Below the pieces are notes generated by a model, which searched no databases, had not been told where the DNA came from, and saw nothing but the letters and a program-made list of their open reading frames with translations. A DNA stretch of 64,000 nt. It comes from Aldehydirespirator sp963662645 (lineage in GTDB: Bacteria > Actinomycetota > Acidimicrobiia > Acidimicrobiales > Aldehydirespiratoraceae). The position numbers and the translations under genes are program-made. The stretch is from the NCBI GenBank assembly GCA_963662645.2, contig OY759762.1, positions 1,674,001 to 1,738,000 of the forward strand, read 5' to 3'. This document shows positions 42,070 through 49,917 of the stretch, piece by piece (within the stretch, counting starts at the first letter, position 1; every line of letters begins with the position of its first letter).

Positions 42070-43464
42070 CTACACAACGGGCCAGCGGGCTGCGGCGAAC
42101 TGGGACAGGCCGGTTCGCTCGGCTGCGGCTGCGGCTGCCTCCCGGCCCCGGGCCATGACGGCCCGGGCGTCGATGTTTATGAACTCGCCGCCCTCCACGA
42201 TCACCTTGCCGTCGATCACCACGGTGTGGACCGAGTCGCCGCTCACGCCGTGGCACAGGTTCGACAGCGGGTTGTGCAGCGGCACCCACTCGGGGCGGTC
42301 AAGATCGAACATTAGGAAGTCGGCCCGCTTGCCGGGCTCCAGCGAACCGACCTCGTCGTCCCACAGCACAGAGCGGGCGCCGTCGATGGTGAGGTGCTCG
42401 AGGATCGTCTCGGCCGGCATGAGGGAGGCGTCCTCGAAGATGTCGCGGTACACCCGGAAGTACTGGGCGATGCGCAGGATGTCGGTGGTGTGCGAGCAGG
42501 CACCGATGTCGGTGCCCACCCCTACCGTCACGCCCCGCTCCAGCAGCTTTAGGTGGGTGGCCCGCTGCAACCCGCCCCAGCCGAACACCGCGCTGGCCGT
42601 GGGGCACATCGACACCTTCACATCGCGCTCAGCCAGCAGGTCGCACTCGTCGTCGGTGAGGAAGTGGCAGTGGACCAACTGCACGTTGGGGCCTAGCACC
42701 CCGTTGCGCTCATAGCGGGCGATGGGGCGCTCGCCGTCGAACACCCGCTGGTGGTGCTCGACCGAGTCGCGGTTGGAGATCATGTGCGACACGATGCCGG
42801 TGCCGTGCTCGACGGCCAGTTCGGCGACGGAGCGGCACAGGCGGTCCGACACCATGCGCTCGGTGCGCAGCGAAAACCAGGGCCTCACCCGGCCGCCAGC
42901 CGCACCCGCATAGGACTCCACAAAGGCCAGCCCGTCGGCAATGGCGTCGTCGGTGGTGGAGTCGAACGTGCCCGGCATGGCCCGGCCTCCCGCCATGTCG
43001 GTGAGCGAGCGGGCCAGCACCGCCCGGCAGCCGATCTCGTCGGCGGCCCGGACCGAGTTCTCGGGATTCTGCGAGCCGGGATCGCACACCGTGGTGGTTC
43101 CGTGGCGAACCGACTCCAGCAGGGCGCACATGGCGGCCAGGTAGGCCTCGGTGTCGGTGACGCCGGCCTCCATCGGGTAGCAGCGGTCGTGCAGGAACAC
43201 CTTGAGGGGCACGTCGTCGCCGAGGCCCCGCACAAAGAACGGAGCCAGGTGCTGGTGGTTGTCGACGAAGCCGGGGGTGATCAGCCGGCCGCGGGCATCG
43301 ATGGTGCGAGCGGCGGCACCGAATCCGGCCGCCTCGACATCCGCGGTGGGGCCGACCGCCTTGATCTCGCCGCCGTCCACGGCCAGCGCGCCGTCGCGCA
43401 CCATACGGCGCTCGGGGTCCATGGTGATGAGCCAGTCGGCGTTGCGTACCAGCAGGTCGATCAT
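42070..43464 (-). CDS. Amidohydrolase of the ATZ/TRZ (cytosine/guanine deaminase-like) group
   Basis: A 464-residue TIM-barrel metal hydrolase. ITPGFVDNHQHLAPF holds the HxH metal motif (about residue 70), IVSHMISNRDSVEHHQ and LVHCHFLTDDE provide further histidines, and VGVGTDIGACSHTTDILR the late aspartate. The N-terminal VRNADWLITMDPERR strand and the C-terminal PGKRADFLMFDLDRPEW and VHTVVIDGKVIVEGG are those of deaminases and chlorohydrolases. It probably deaminates an N-heterocycle. It is last in a codirectional series (VOC, FAD monooxygenase, RidA, epimerase). Confidence 0.8.
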   Translation of the reverse strand: MIDLLVRNADWLITMDPERRMVRDGALAVDGGEIKAVGPTADVEAAGFGAAARTIDARGRLITPGFVDNHQHLAPFFVRGLGDDVPLKVFLHDRCYPMEAGVTDTEAYLAAMCALLESVRHGTTTVCDPGSQNPENSVRAADEIGCRAVLARSLTDMAGGRAMPGTFDSTTDDAIADGLAFVESYAGAAGGRVRPWFSLRTERMVSDRLCRSVAELAVEHGTGIVSHMISNRDSVEHHQRVFDGERPIARYERNGVLGPNVQLVHCHFLTDDECDLLAERDVKVSMCPTASAVFGWGGLQRATHLKLLERGVTVGVGTDIGACSHTTDILRIAQYFRVYRDIFEDASLMPAETILEHLTIDGARSVLWDDEVGSLEPGKRADFLMFDLDRPEWVPLHNPLSNLCHGVSGDSVHTVVIDGKVIVEGGEFINIDARAVMARGREAAAAAAERTGLSQFAAARWPVV

Positions 43465-43493
43465 CTGATCAGCCTCCCCAGCTCATCATCCAC

Positions 43494-43648
43494 CTGCCAA
43501 TTCCGGGCAAGGACTCGGGCAGCGTCGCGAACTGGCAGCAAATGGCGCCCTATAGGGGTCAAACCGCTGCCAGTTCCTGCCGAGCCCCCGGCCCTATCGC
43601 GAACTGGCAGCAAATGGCGCCCTATAGGGGTCAAACCGCTGCCAGTTC
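43494..43648. repeat. Array B: two 48-bp palindromes plus a half copy, 72-bp period
   Basis: Full copies at 43529-43576 and 43601-43648 share the arms GAACTGGCAGC and GCTGCCAGTTC around CCCTATAGGG. The 24-bp spacer gives the same 72-bp period as array A. A half element CTGCCAATTC at 43494-43503 precedes copy 1 by 25 bp. The spacer sequence differs from that of array A. Confidence 0.9.
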
Positions 43649-43657
43649 CGGCATGGG

Positions 43658-44605
43658 TCATCCGGCCAGCCTTCGGAGCTCGTAGGCGTAGTGGGTCAGT
43701 CCGGCCTCGATGTCGAAAGTGGGTTTCCAGCCGAGCGCGGCCTCGGTATGGGACAGGTCGAGCGGGTCGCCAGCCGACACCGGCGGCGGGCGGCCCGGGA
43801 TGACCTGCACCTTCAAGTCACCGCAGATCCGTCGGGCGGCGGACACCAATTCGTCGAACGACGTGATCGTGCCGGTGCCGATGTTGAAGACGGCCCGCTC
43901 CGGCAGGTCCACGGTGGCGGCCAGGTCGACGGCCCGGCCCACGTCAAGGTCGTAGACGTACTCGAAGTCCATGGTGTGCTCCTGCTTGACGAAGGCGGTC
44001 TTGCCCTCGAGACCTGCCTGCAGCAGGGCCTGGATCTTGGATCCGAAGGATCCACCCTCGAAATGCCCGTAGCCGTAGGCGTTGGCCGGGCGCAGGACGG
44101 CCAGCTCGAAACCGAACTCCTTCTGGTAGCTCTCGGCGGCAAGCTCCTTCATGACCTTTGAGTTGCCGTAGGCCCGGCCCGGCCCCCGGGGAGCGTCCTC
44201 GGTGAGAGGCGCTCCCTTCGCCCGGCGCCGGTCGTATACCGCGAAGCTGCTGACGTGCACCAGCCGCCGCACCCGGGCCATCCGCACCGCCTCCAGGACG
44301 TTGATCGTGCCCATTACGTTCACTTCCAGCCCAGTTTGGAGATGCCGCGACACGCTGTCGCCGATCAGCCCGGCAGTGTGCACCACCGTCTCCACCTTGT
44401 GATCGCGCATAGCCGCGAGAACCGCCGACCGGTCGCGGATGTCGCCGGTCACCGCGGGAATGTCGGCGGCCAAGGGCCCGAGACGCTCATGCAGGTACTC
44501 GGGTCGGACCTGCAGGTCGAAGAAGACGACGGGCTCGCCTCTCTGCAGCGCGCAACGGGCGAAGGACGTGCCCACCAGTCCGGTACCGGTCACGAGTGTT
44601 GTCAT
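43658..44605 (-). CDS. NAD-dependent epimerase/dehydratase (first copy)
   Basis: A 315-residue extended SDR. TLVTGTGLVGTSFARC is the GxxGxxG motif, VTGDIRD binds the adenine, VHVSSFAVYD supplies the serine and GRAYGNSKVMKELAAE the Tyr-x3-Lys pair. AVLRPANAYGYGHFEGG and LPERAVFNIGTG follow. It is a paralogue of 58458-59432; both have RVNVMGT-like segments (EVNVMGTINVLEAVRMA). The substrate is probably a nucleotide sugar or a small carboxylated compound. Its GAGGTGA ribosome-binding site seems to derive from a duplication of the end of the upstream RidA gene. Confidence 0.8.
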   Translation of the reverse strand: MTTLVTGTGLVGTSFARCALQRGEPVVFFDLQVRPEYLHERLGPLAADIPAVTGDIRDRSAVLAAMRDHKVETVVHTAGLIGDSVSRHLQTGLEVNVMGTINVLEAVRMARVRRLVHVSSFAVYDRRRAKGAPLTEDAPRGPGRAYGNSKVMKELAAESYQKEFGFELAVLRPANAYGYGHFEGGSFGSKIQALLQAGLEGKTAFVKQEHTMDFEYVYDLDVGRAVDLAATVDLPERAVFNIGTGTITSFDELVSAARRICGDLKVQVIPGRPPPVSAGDPLDLSHTEAALGWKPTFDIEAGLTHYAYELRRLAG

Positions 44606-44700
44606 GGAGCCGTCACCTCGAACTTCCCGCCGGTCGCGTCGCTTCGGTGGCCCTGTGGGACACCCACTCAGTCAAGTGAGCCGTCATGTCACCTCGAACT
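44606..44700. repeat. Short duplication linking RidA 3' end and epimerase ribosome-binding site
   Basis: GAGCCGTCACCTCGAACTTC (44607) repeats as GAGCCGTCATGTCACCTCGA (44679) with a 5-bp insertion. On the coding strand this is TTCGAGGTGAC, which codes the RidA C-terminus and also serves as the epimerase ribosome-binding site. Confidence 0.6.
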
Positions 44701-45160
44701 CGCCGCTGATCTCTACGGGCTGCTGGCGGGGCAGGCTGGCCATGCCCACCGCGGCCCGCGCATGGCGGCCCCGCTCGGAGCCGAACAGCTCAAAGAACAG
44801 GTCCGAGGCACCGTCGACGACCTTGGGCATCAGCTCGAAGTCGGGAGTGCAGTTCACCATGCCCAACAGCCGCACCACCCTGGCGATGCGATCGAGGTAG
44901 CCGAGCTCGGCCCGCAGGGTGGCCAGAATGGACAGCCCACAGGCTCTGGCCACCTCGTAGCCCTGCTCGACCGACAGCTCGGCGCCGAGCTTGCCCCGGC
45001 GGACGATGTCCATGCCGGGATGGTGCGGACCGTGGCCCGACACGAACATCACGCTGCCGACTTGGACGCATCCCTGGCGGTTCTCGCTGGGGAACCGGCG
45101 CGGCTCGGGCAGCGTCAGCCCCATGGCCGCAAGCCGAGCCTCGATCCTGCCCTCGGTCAC
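44684..45160 (-). CDS. RidA/YjgF family protein (second copy)
   Basis: A 158-residue Rid protein of the longer type: MFVSGHGPHHPGMD, ARACGLSILATLRAELGYLD, RLLGMVNCTPDFELMPKVVD and GRHARAAVGMASLP with the conserved arginine. The DGASDLFFELFG helix matches the NGASDLMIEVFG helix of the first copy. Rid proteins include aminomuconate deaminases, which would suit the neighbouring FAD monooxygenase and VOC genes, but that is inference. The start is GTG. Confidence 0.85.
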   Translation of the reverse strand: MTEGRIEARLAAMGLTLPEPRRFPSENRQGCVQVGSVMFVSGHGPHHPGMDIVRRGKLGAELSVEQGYEVARACGLSILATLRAELGYLDRIARVVRLLGMVNCTPDFELMPKVVDGASDLFFELFGSERGRHARAAVGMASLPRQQPVEISGEFEVT

Positions 45161-45259
45161 GAGATCGTCCCCGTCTCATCGGGAGCACACTGGCCGGGTT
45201 GCATCCGGCAAAGGCGTTCCGTCATCTTGGACGATCTCAGTGTCGGGCGATCTCCCATC

Positions 45260-46468
45260 TCAGGCGATCTCCGCAGCTTCGCGGACGCTGGAGATGAGCG
45301 AGGCCCTCATCAGGAACTCTCGGGCCAGGGCGGGATCGTCGGCGGCTCGGCGCAGCTCGTCGCGGTTGCGCCGCCGGGTCTCGGGGTCGGCCTCGGCCAT
45401 CAGCTTCTTGTTGCGGATGGTGATGGCCTGAACATGGGCCACAGCCACATGCCGGCGCTGGCGGACATACCGGTCGAGCACGTCGTCGCCGGCGTCGCTC
45501 CGCAGCACCGACGAGAGCTTGGCAGCCAGGTTCACCGCGTCGTGGATCCCGCTGTTCATTCCCATAGCGCCGATCGGGCTGTTGACGTGGGCCGCATCGC
45601 CGGCTAGCAGCACCCGCCCGTCCCGGAATGTTTCGGCCACCCGCTGGTGCACGGTGTATAGCGACTTGGACACCACCTCGTAGGGCTCGGAGATCGAATG
45701 GAATCTCTGCAGCCCGGCCTCGATGACCGCGTCGTCGAGGAGGGAGTCGGGGTCGGCGTGGACGTCGGCGGGCAGCACCACCCGCCAGAAGTCGGTCCAC
45801 CTGAACAGGTTGGCCCACTCCACCGGGTCGAGGATGTAGTTGCGCAAGCCGTAGGGCTGCAGCGAGTCGAAGTCGAACACCACGCTGAGCGTCATAGTGC
45901 GGTCGGGGAAGGCGAAACCCTGAAAGTCGATGCCTAGCTGCTTGCGCACCACGCTGTGGGCTCCCTCGCACCCCACGAGATGGGTGCCTCGCAGTTCCTC
46001 CCGCTCGCCGTCGGCCGTCTCGATCACGGCGGTGACCGACTCGGCGTCCTGTCTGAAGTCGACCAGTTCGGTGCCGACCCGAATCTCGATCAGATCATCA
46101 TCCGAAGCCATCTTCAGGGCCTCTTCGATCAGCTTCAGACGGTCGCATTGCAGCGCGTGGGGGAAGCGCGTGTCGCCGGCCAGCACACCGTGGTCGAACA
46201 CTGCGATGGGCTCGGGGTCGCCGCGGTCCCAGTAATGCACCAGGGGAGCCACGAGCCCCCGACGCTCCAAGCCGCCGTACAGGCCGATGTCGTCGAGCAT
46301 CTCCAGGGTGGCCGCGTGGATGGTGCCCGCCCGGCGGACCTGGTCGAGGAGATCGACCAGCTTCTCGACCACGGTCACCCGGTGGCCGCGGCGGGCCAGC
46401 GACAGCGCCAGCACCAGCCCCACCGGCCCGGCGCCAGCGATCAGTACCCGGCCGTCAGCCCTCGTCAC
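45260..46468 (-). CDS. FAD-dependent aromatic-type monooxygenase
   Basis: A 402-residue flavoprotein hydroxylase of the UbiH/PHBH superfamily. VLIAGAGPVGLVLALSLARR is the GxGxxG motif, HLVGCEGAHSVVRKQLG the DG-type motif with G in place of D, and VLLAGDAAHVNSPIGAMGMN with SGIHDAVNLAAKL the GD motif. It should use NAD(P)H and O2 to hydroxylate an aromatic or heteroaromatic ring. The GTG at 46468 overlaps the VOC gene by 14 bp; GTG 46477 is the alternative. It is the second gene of a minus-strand series. Confidence 0.85.
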   Translation of the reverse strand: MTRADGRVLIAGAGPVGLVLALSLARRGHRVTVVEKLVDLLDQVRRAGTIHAATLEMLDDIGLYGGLERRGLVAPLVHYWDRGDPEPIAVFDHGVLAGDTRFPHALQCDRLKLIEEALKMASDDDLIEIRVGTELVDFRQDAESVTAVIETADGEREELRGTHLVGCEGAHSVVRKQLGIDFQGFAFPDRTMTLSVVFDFDSLQPYGLRNYILDPVEWANLFRWTDFWRVVLPADVHADPDSLLDDAVIEAGLQRFHSISEPYEVVSKSLYTVHQRVAETFRDGRVLLAGDAAHVNSPIGAMGMNSGIHDAVNLAAKLSSVLRSDAGDDVLDRYVRQRRHVAVAHVQAITIRNKKLMAEADPETRRRNRDELRRAADDPALAREFLMRASLISSVREAAEIA

Positions 46469-46901
46469 CCTCGCCACCTGAGGGCGCCGTCTCCGGATAG
46501 CGAAGCGCGCCCACCCAGCCGGAGGTGGTGAGGTCGAACACCAGGCCGTCGGGCGAGCGGTACTTGACCTCGTAGTAGCGGTTGGGCTCGTCGGGACGCC
46601 GTCCGCGCAGATGCTCGGCACCGGCCTGCTCCACCTGGGCCGCGGCCTCCTCGAGGTCGTCGACCCACATGCCGAAGTGGTAGAGCCCGAAGAAGGGCGC
46701 CGAGCCGTCGCCGGCCTCGGTGACCCCGACGACAGGATCGTCGCCGAAGTGCAGCAGGGCCACGTTCATCACCCCGTCGGTCATATAAACGCCCCGACCG
46801 GCGTCACCGGCCTTGGTCATACCGAAGGCCTGCTCGAAGAAGGCCTGGGCCGCGGCCACGTCGGGCACGGAGATGGCCAGGTGTCGAAGCCGGGCAGCCA
46901 C
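46455..46901 (-). CDS. VOC (glyoxalase/bleomycin-resistance/dioxygenase) family protein
   Basis: A 148-residue vicinal-oxygen-chelate protein. RLRHLAISVPDVAAAQAFFE begins the first beta-alpha-beta unit with a metal-binding histidine, YHFGMWVDDLEEAAAQVEQA the second with another histidine, and YYEVKYRSPDGLVFDLT carries the closing glutamate. It may be an isomerase, a lyase or a small ring-cleavage enzyme. It leads a codirectional run with the FAD monooxygenase. The GTG at 46901 is set by domain start and by the upstream TATACA box. Confidence 0.75.
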   Translation of the reverse strand: MAARLRHLAISVPDVAAAQAFFEQAFGMTKAGDAGRGVYMTDGVMNVALLHFGDDPVVGVTEAGDGSAPFFGLYHFGMWVDDLEEAAAQVEQAGAEHLRGRRPDEPNRYYEVKYRSPDGLVFDLTTSGWVGALRYPETAPSGGEGDEG

Positions 46902-46911
46902 GGCGAAAGAC

Positions 46912-46918
46912 TGTATAC
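46912..46918 (-). promoter_or_regulatory. CTGTATACAG palindrome 10 nt before the VOC start
   Basis: A perfect 10-bp palindrome. On the minus strand TATACA ends 10 nt before the GTG with no ribosome-binding sequence between. Confidence 0.55.
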
Positions 46919-47023
46919 AGCAGCGCAGTCGCCATCGCATCCGGGACAGGCGACCGGGTCGCCGTGCGCAGGCCCGCGAGGCCGGAGTTGCAGCAAGTCG
47001 ATGACCGAGTACCATGAAATACA

Positions 47024-47464
47024 ATGACAACTTCCGACGGACAGGCCCTCAAGAGGCAAACTACCAAGGGGCGTATGTGGCTGCCCTTCAAGGACTGGGA
47101 GGGACCGGTGGGAACATTCGACTGGCCGATCCGGCTCGACAGCATGGACGGCGAGAGGTCTTTGCATCTGGACGCCCTAGTGGACACCGGCAGCAGCTGC
47201 ACGTCTGCGCCAGCCGGCCTGCTCCACGACTTGGGAGTCGTACCCAAGGTGAAGGTAAGGATGGAACTAGCAGACGGGCGGACCGCCATCTACGACATGG
47301 GAGAGGCCCGGGCCACCGTGAGCGGGCGCAGTGCCATTACGTGGGTGATCTTCGGTGACGATGACGCCCGTCCCCTGCTGGGGGCCCACACGCTCCAAGG
47401 GCTCCTGTTGACCGTGGATCCCTGGAAGCACGAAGTGGTGCCCACGCCCTACTTGCTGAGGTAG
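47024..47464 (+). CDS. Retropepsin-like aspartic protease
   Basis: A 146-residue protein with the single-lobe aspartic protease pattern: SLHLDALVDTGSSCTSAPAG carries the catalytic DTGSS (about residue 54), followed by VRMELADGRTAIYDMGEARA (flap region) and PLLGAHTLQGLLLTVDPWKH, the usual LLG ending. Such proteins act as homodimers. There is no signal peptide. A TACCAT box ends 8 nt before the ATG, consistent with a short or absent leader. Related small proteases are sometimes toxin-antitoxin or processing factors; no partner is visible here. Confidence 0.8.
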   Translation: MTTSDGQALKRQTTKGRMWLPFKDWEGPVGTFDWPIRLDSMDGERSLHLDALVDTGSSCTSAPAGLLHDLGVVPKVKVRMELADGRTAIYDMGEARATVSGRSAITWVIFGDDDARPLLGAHTLQGLLLTVDPWKHEVVPTPYLLR

Positions 47465-47529
47465 ACCGAACCAGAACTGCCGCTGCCGCCGATTCGCGGC
47501 TCGTTCCGCGAGGCGCGACACTATGCGCC

Positions 47530-49119
47530 GTGCTCCCCCGCGACGCAAGCCTCGGCGTATCCCAGGCTGCCGTGGCCGCCGGGCATGCGCGGGCGACAGA
47601 GGCGGCCGTCCGTCTGCTGCGGGAGGGGGGCTCGGCGGTTGACGCGGCCGTCGGGGCCGATGCGGTCATGGGGGCGGTGGAGCCCACCGGCACCGGCGTC
47701 GGCGGGGATCTGATGGCTGTTGTGGCGACTCGCGAGGGAGTCTCGGTGCTCAACGGCAGCGGGCGCTCCGGGCGGCGCACTGACCCCGAGTCGGTGCCCG
47801 ACAACGGCCACGGCTTCGTGCCGTCGGTCGGAGGCTGCGCGGTTACCGTGCCGGGAGCGGTGGCCGGCTGGTGGGACCTGCACCAGCGCTACGGCCGGCT
47901 GCCGTGGCCTTCGCTGTTCGAGCCAGCCATCGGGGCCGCCCGCGACGGCGTCGAGGTCGGCGCGACCGGAAGCCGGCTCTGGGAGGGCGCCCGAAGCCGG
48001 CTCGACGGCGCCGGCGAGGCGCTGTACTTCCCTGATGGCGCAGCCCCGGCCCCGGGAGAGGGGTGGCGCAACCCGACACTGGCCATGACCCTGGAGCAGA
48101 TCGCGTCTGACGGCCCCGAAGCGCTGTACCGCGGCCCGCTGGCCCGAGCCATAGCCGACGTAGCCGTGGCCGCGGGCGGCAGCGTCCACCTCGACGACCT
48201 CGCCGGGCACCGCAGCCAGTGGGTGGAGCCGCTGCGGGCGAACCTGGGCAGCCGCGAACTCATCACGGTTCCGCCTCCATGTCAGGGTGCGGTCACAGCC
48301 CTGGCTGCCCAATGGGTGCACAACCGGGGCGTGCTCGGTGCCACAGAGGGCGGCTTTGGGGCCGAGGCCGCCGCGGCCATCACCGAAGCGCTCGACCGAG
48401 CCTTTGCCGTGGCCCTTGAATGCGTAGCTGACCCCGAAGCCGCAGGAATCCCCGACGCCGCTGGAGTGGCCGACCCCGAAGCCGCTGGAATGCCCGGCTA
48501 CAACGAGATGAGGACCAGAATGGCAGGCGCGCCCCGGCACGGACCGATGCCGCTGGGGCCGGGGACGGTGTTCACGGTGGTCTTCACCGCCGAGCAGGCA
48601 GTGGTGCTGACCTCCAGCGTGTGTGACCGGTTCGGGTCGGGAGTGACCGTGCCCGACAGCGGCTTCGTGCTACAGAGCCGGGGGCGGGGCTTCTCCACCG
48701 ATCTGAGCCATCCGAACGCGGTGGCTCCCAACAAGCGCCCCTACCACACGATCGTTCCCACGCTGGTGCTCGAGAATGGCCAACCCATGCTGGGCATGGG
48801 AGTAGTGGGCGGGATCATGCAGCCCCAGGGTCAGCTGCAGATCCTGCACCGCGTGCTGGGCGGCGCGGACCTTGCCGCGGCCGTGGAAGCAGGCCGGTTC
48901 CGCCTCATCGGAGAAGGGCGGGTCACCACGGAAGCCAGCCTTGAGCCCGATTGGCGAGACGCCATCGGCCAAGCCGGCTACGAACTGGTGGAAACAACAG
49001 ATGTGATCGGGGGTTTCGGCGGCGCCCAAGCCGTCCTGAGAGCCGGGGACACCCTCACCGCCGCCGCCGACCCCCGCCGCGACGGCACTTCGGCGGTCGT
49101 TGTGCTTTCTGGCTACTGA
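47530..49119 (+). CDS. Gamma-glutamyltransferase family protein (second copy)
   Basis: A 529-residue Ntn-hydrolase. GHARATEAAVRLLREGGSAV and GTGVGGDLMAVV form the N-terminal signature. By alignment the nucleophile is Thr346 in PGTVFTVVF. The C-terminal PNKRPYHTIVPTLVLENGQP and GGIMQPQGQLQILHRVL are the classic substrate-binding end. A small in-frame repeat, DPEAAGIPDAAGVADPEAAG (301-320), sits just before the cleavage site. No signal peptide is visible, so cytoplasmic hydrolysis of gamma-glutamyl compounds is likely. The start is GTG. It converges with the next gene and overlaps it by 7 bp. Confidence 0.85.
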   Translation: MLPRDASLGVSQAAVAAGHARATEAAVRLLREGGSAVDAAVGADAVMGAVEPTGTGVGGDLMAVVATREGVSVLNGSGRSGRRTDPESVPDNGHGFVPSVGGCAVTVPGAVAGWWDLHQRYGRLPWPSLFEPAIGAARDGVEVGATGSRLWEGARSRLDGAGEALYFPDGAAPAPGEGWRNPTLAMTLEQIASDGPEALYRGPLARAIADVAVAAGGSVHLDDLAGHRSQWVEPLRANLGSRELITVPPPCQGAVTALAAQWVHNRGVLGATEGGFGAEAAAAITEALDRAFAVALECVADPEAAGIPDAAGVADPEAAGMPGYNEMRTRMAGAPRHGPMPLGPGTVFTVVFTAEQAVVLTSSVCDRFGSGVTVPDSGFVLQSRGRGFSTDLSHPNAVAPNKRPYHTIVPTLVLENGQPMLGMGVVGGIMQPQGQLQILHRVLGGADLAAAVEAGRFRLIGEGRVTTEASLEPDWRDAIGQAGYELVETTDVIGGFGGAQAVLRAGDTLTAAADPRRDGTSAVVVLSGY

Positions 49120-49814
49120 TTGTTCGCGAGGCTGTTGAGCCAGTCGATGACGTGGTCGAGGGGGGCGACATCCGCGTACTTCATGTGCAGGTCGAGCAGG
49201 TTGACCTTGTGGGAGATCTGGCTGCGGTCGGCCACGCACTCGAAGGGGATCACCACGTCGAAGTTGTACTGGAAGGCGTCCACCGCTGTGGCCCGCACGC
49301 AGCCGCTGGTGGTCAGGCCGGTGACCACCACGGTGTCGACCTTGTCGTAGACCAGCAGCGCAGCCAGCTCGGTGCCGAAGAACCCGCTGGGCTTGTGGCT
49401 CTTGCAGATCACCAGCTCGTCGGGCTTGGGGGCCAGCTCGTCCACGATCACGTCGCCAGGGGGCAGGTCAGGATCGGGCAGGCGGCGGCCCACGGTCTTC
49501 CAGCGTCCCTTCTGGCCCGGGAAAGGAGTGTGGCTCGGGTCGGCGTACAGCTTCGTGAAATACACCGGATAGCCGAGACGGCGCACCTCGTCCAGCAGTC
49601 GGGCGTTGGCCTCGACGGCGGGCCAGCCCGTGTCGGGGCAGCCGGTGGGCCAGCGGCCGTCGATGAAGGCCAGCGTCATGTCGACCACGACCAACGCGGG
49701 CGAGGTGCCCGCGCCGATGGCCCGGAACTGGTCGCCGCTGAACGTGTCGCCGTACCCGGCCGCGAGATACCGCGCTATGTCGTCGGGCGGTATGGCGTCG
49801 TTCCAGGGATACAC
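49113..49814 (-). CDS. Cysteine hydrolase of the isochorismatase/N-carbamoylsarcosine amidase type
   Basis: A 233-residue alpha-beta hydrolase. The catalytic triad is Asp in ALVVVDMTLAF, Lys in VICKSHKPSGFFGTEL and Cys in VVVTGLTTSGCVRATAVDA. The N-terminal PWNDAIPPDDIARYLAAGYG matches the amidase subgroup that hydrolyses N-carbamoyl amino acids. The GTG at 49814 is preferred because the longer start at 49856 would lie inside a perfect stem-loop. It may feed ammonia or amino acids from carbamoyl compounds. Confidence 0.8.
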   Translation of the reverse strand: MYPWNDAIPPDDIARYLAAGYGDTFSGDQFRAIGAGTSPALVVVDMTLAFIDGRWPTGCPDTGWPAVEANARLLDEVRRLGYPVYFTKLYADPSHTPFPGQKGRWKTVGRRLPDPDLPPGDVIVDELAPKPDELVICKSHKPSGFFGTELAALLVYDKVDTVVVTGLTTSGCVRATAVDAFQYNFDVVIPFECVADRSQISHKVNLLDLHMKYADVAPLDHVIDWLNSLANNQ

Positions 49815-49845
49815 GGCGCAGTCAGTCCGGCCTCTGGGAAGCCCA

Positions 49846-49886
49846 CGAGGGAGCACGACCGGTCCTCATCGGGTCGTGCTCCCTCG
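49846..49886. terminator. Perfect 15-bp stem, 11-nt loop
   Basis: CGAGGGAGCACGACC (49846-49860) pairs exactly with GGTCGTGCTCCCTCG (49872-49886). It lies 32 bp after the binding-protein stop and before the cysteine hydrolase, both on the minus strand. A smaller palindrome GGAACTG-T-CAGTTCC lies at 49898-49912. It is a likely terminator or mRNA 3' stabiliser, although no T-run follows. Confidence 0.65.
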
Positions 49887-49917
49887 CAGGTGGAGGGGAA
49901 CTGTCAGTTCCTTAAGA

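Noticed and set aside
44234..44239. GTATAC inside the first epimerase gene
   Set aside because: It encodes part of AVYD in a conserved region and is not near a start; treated as chance.
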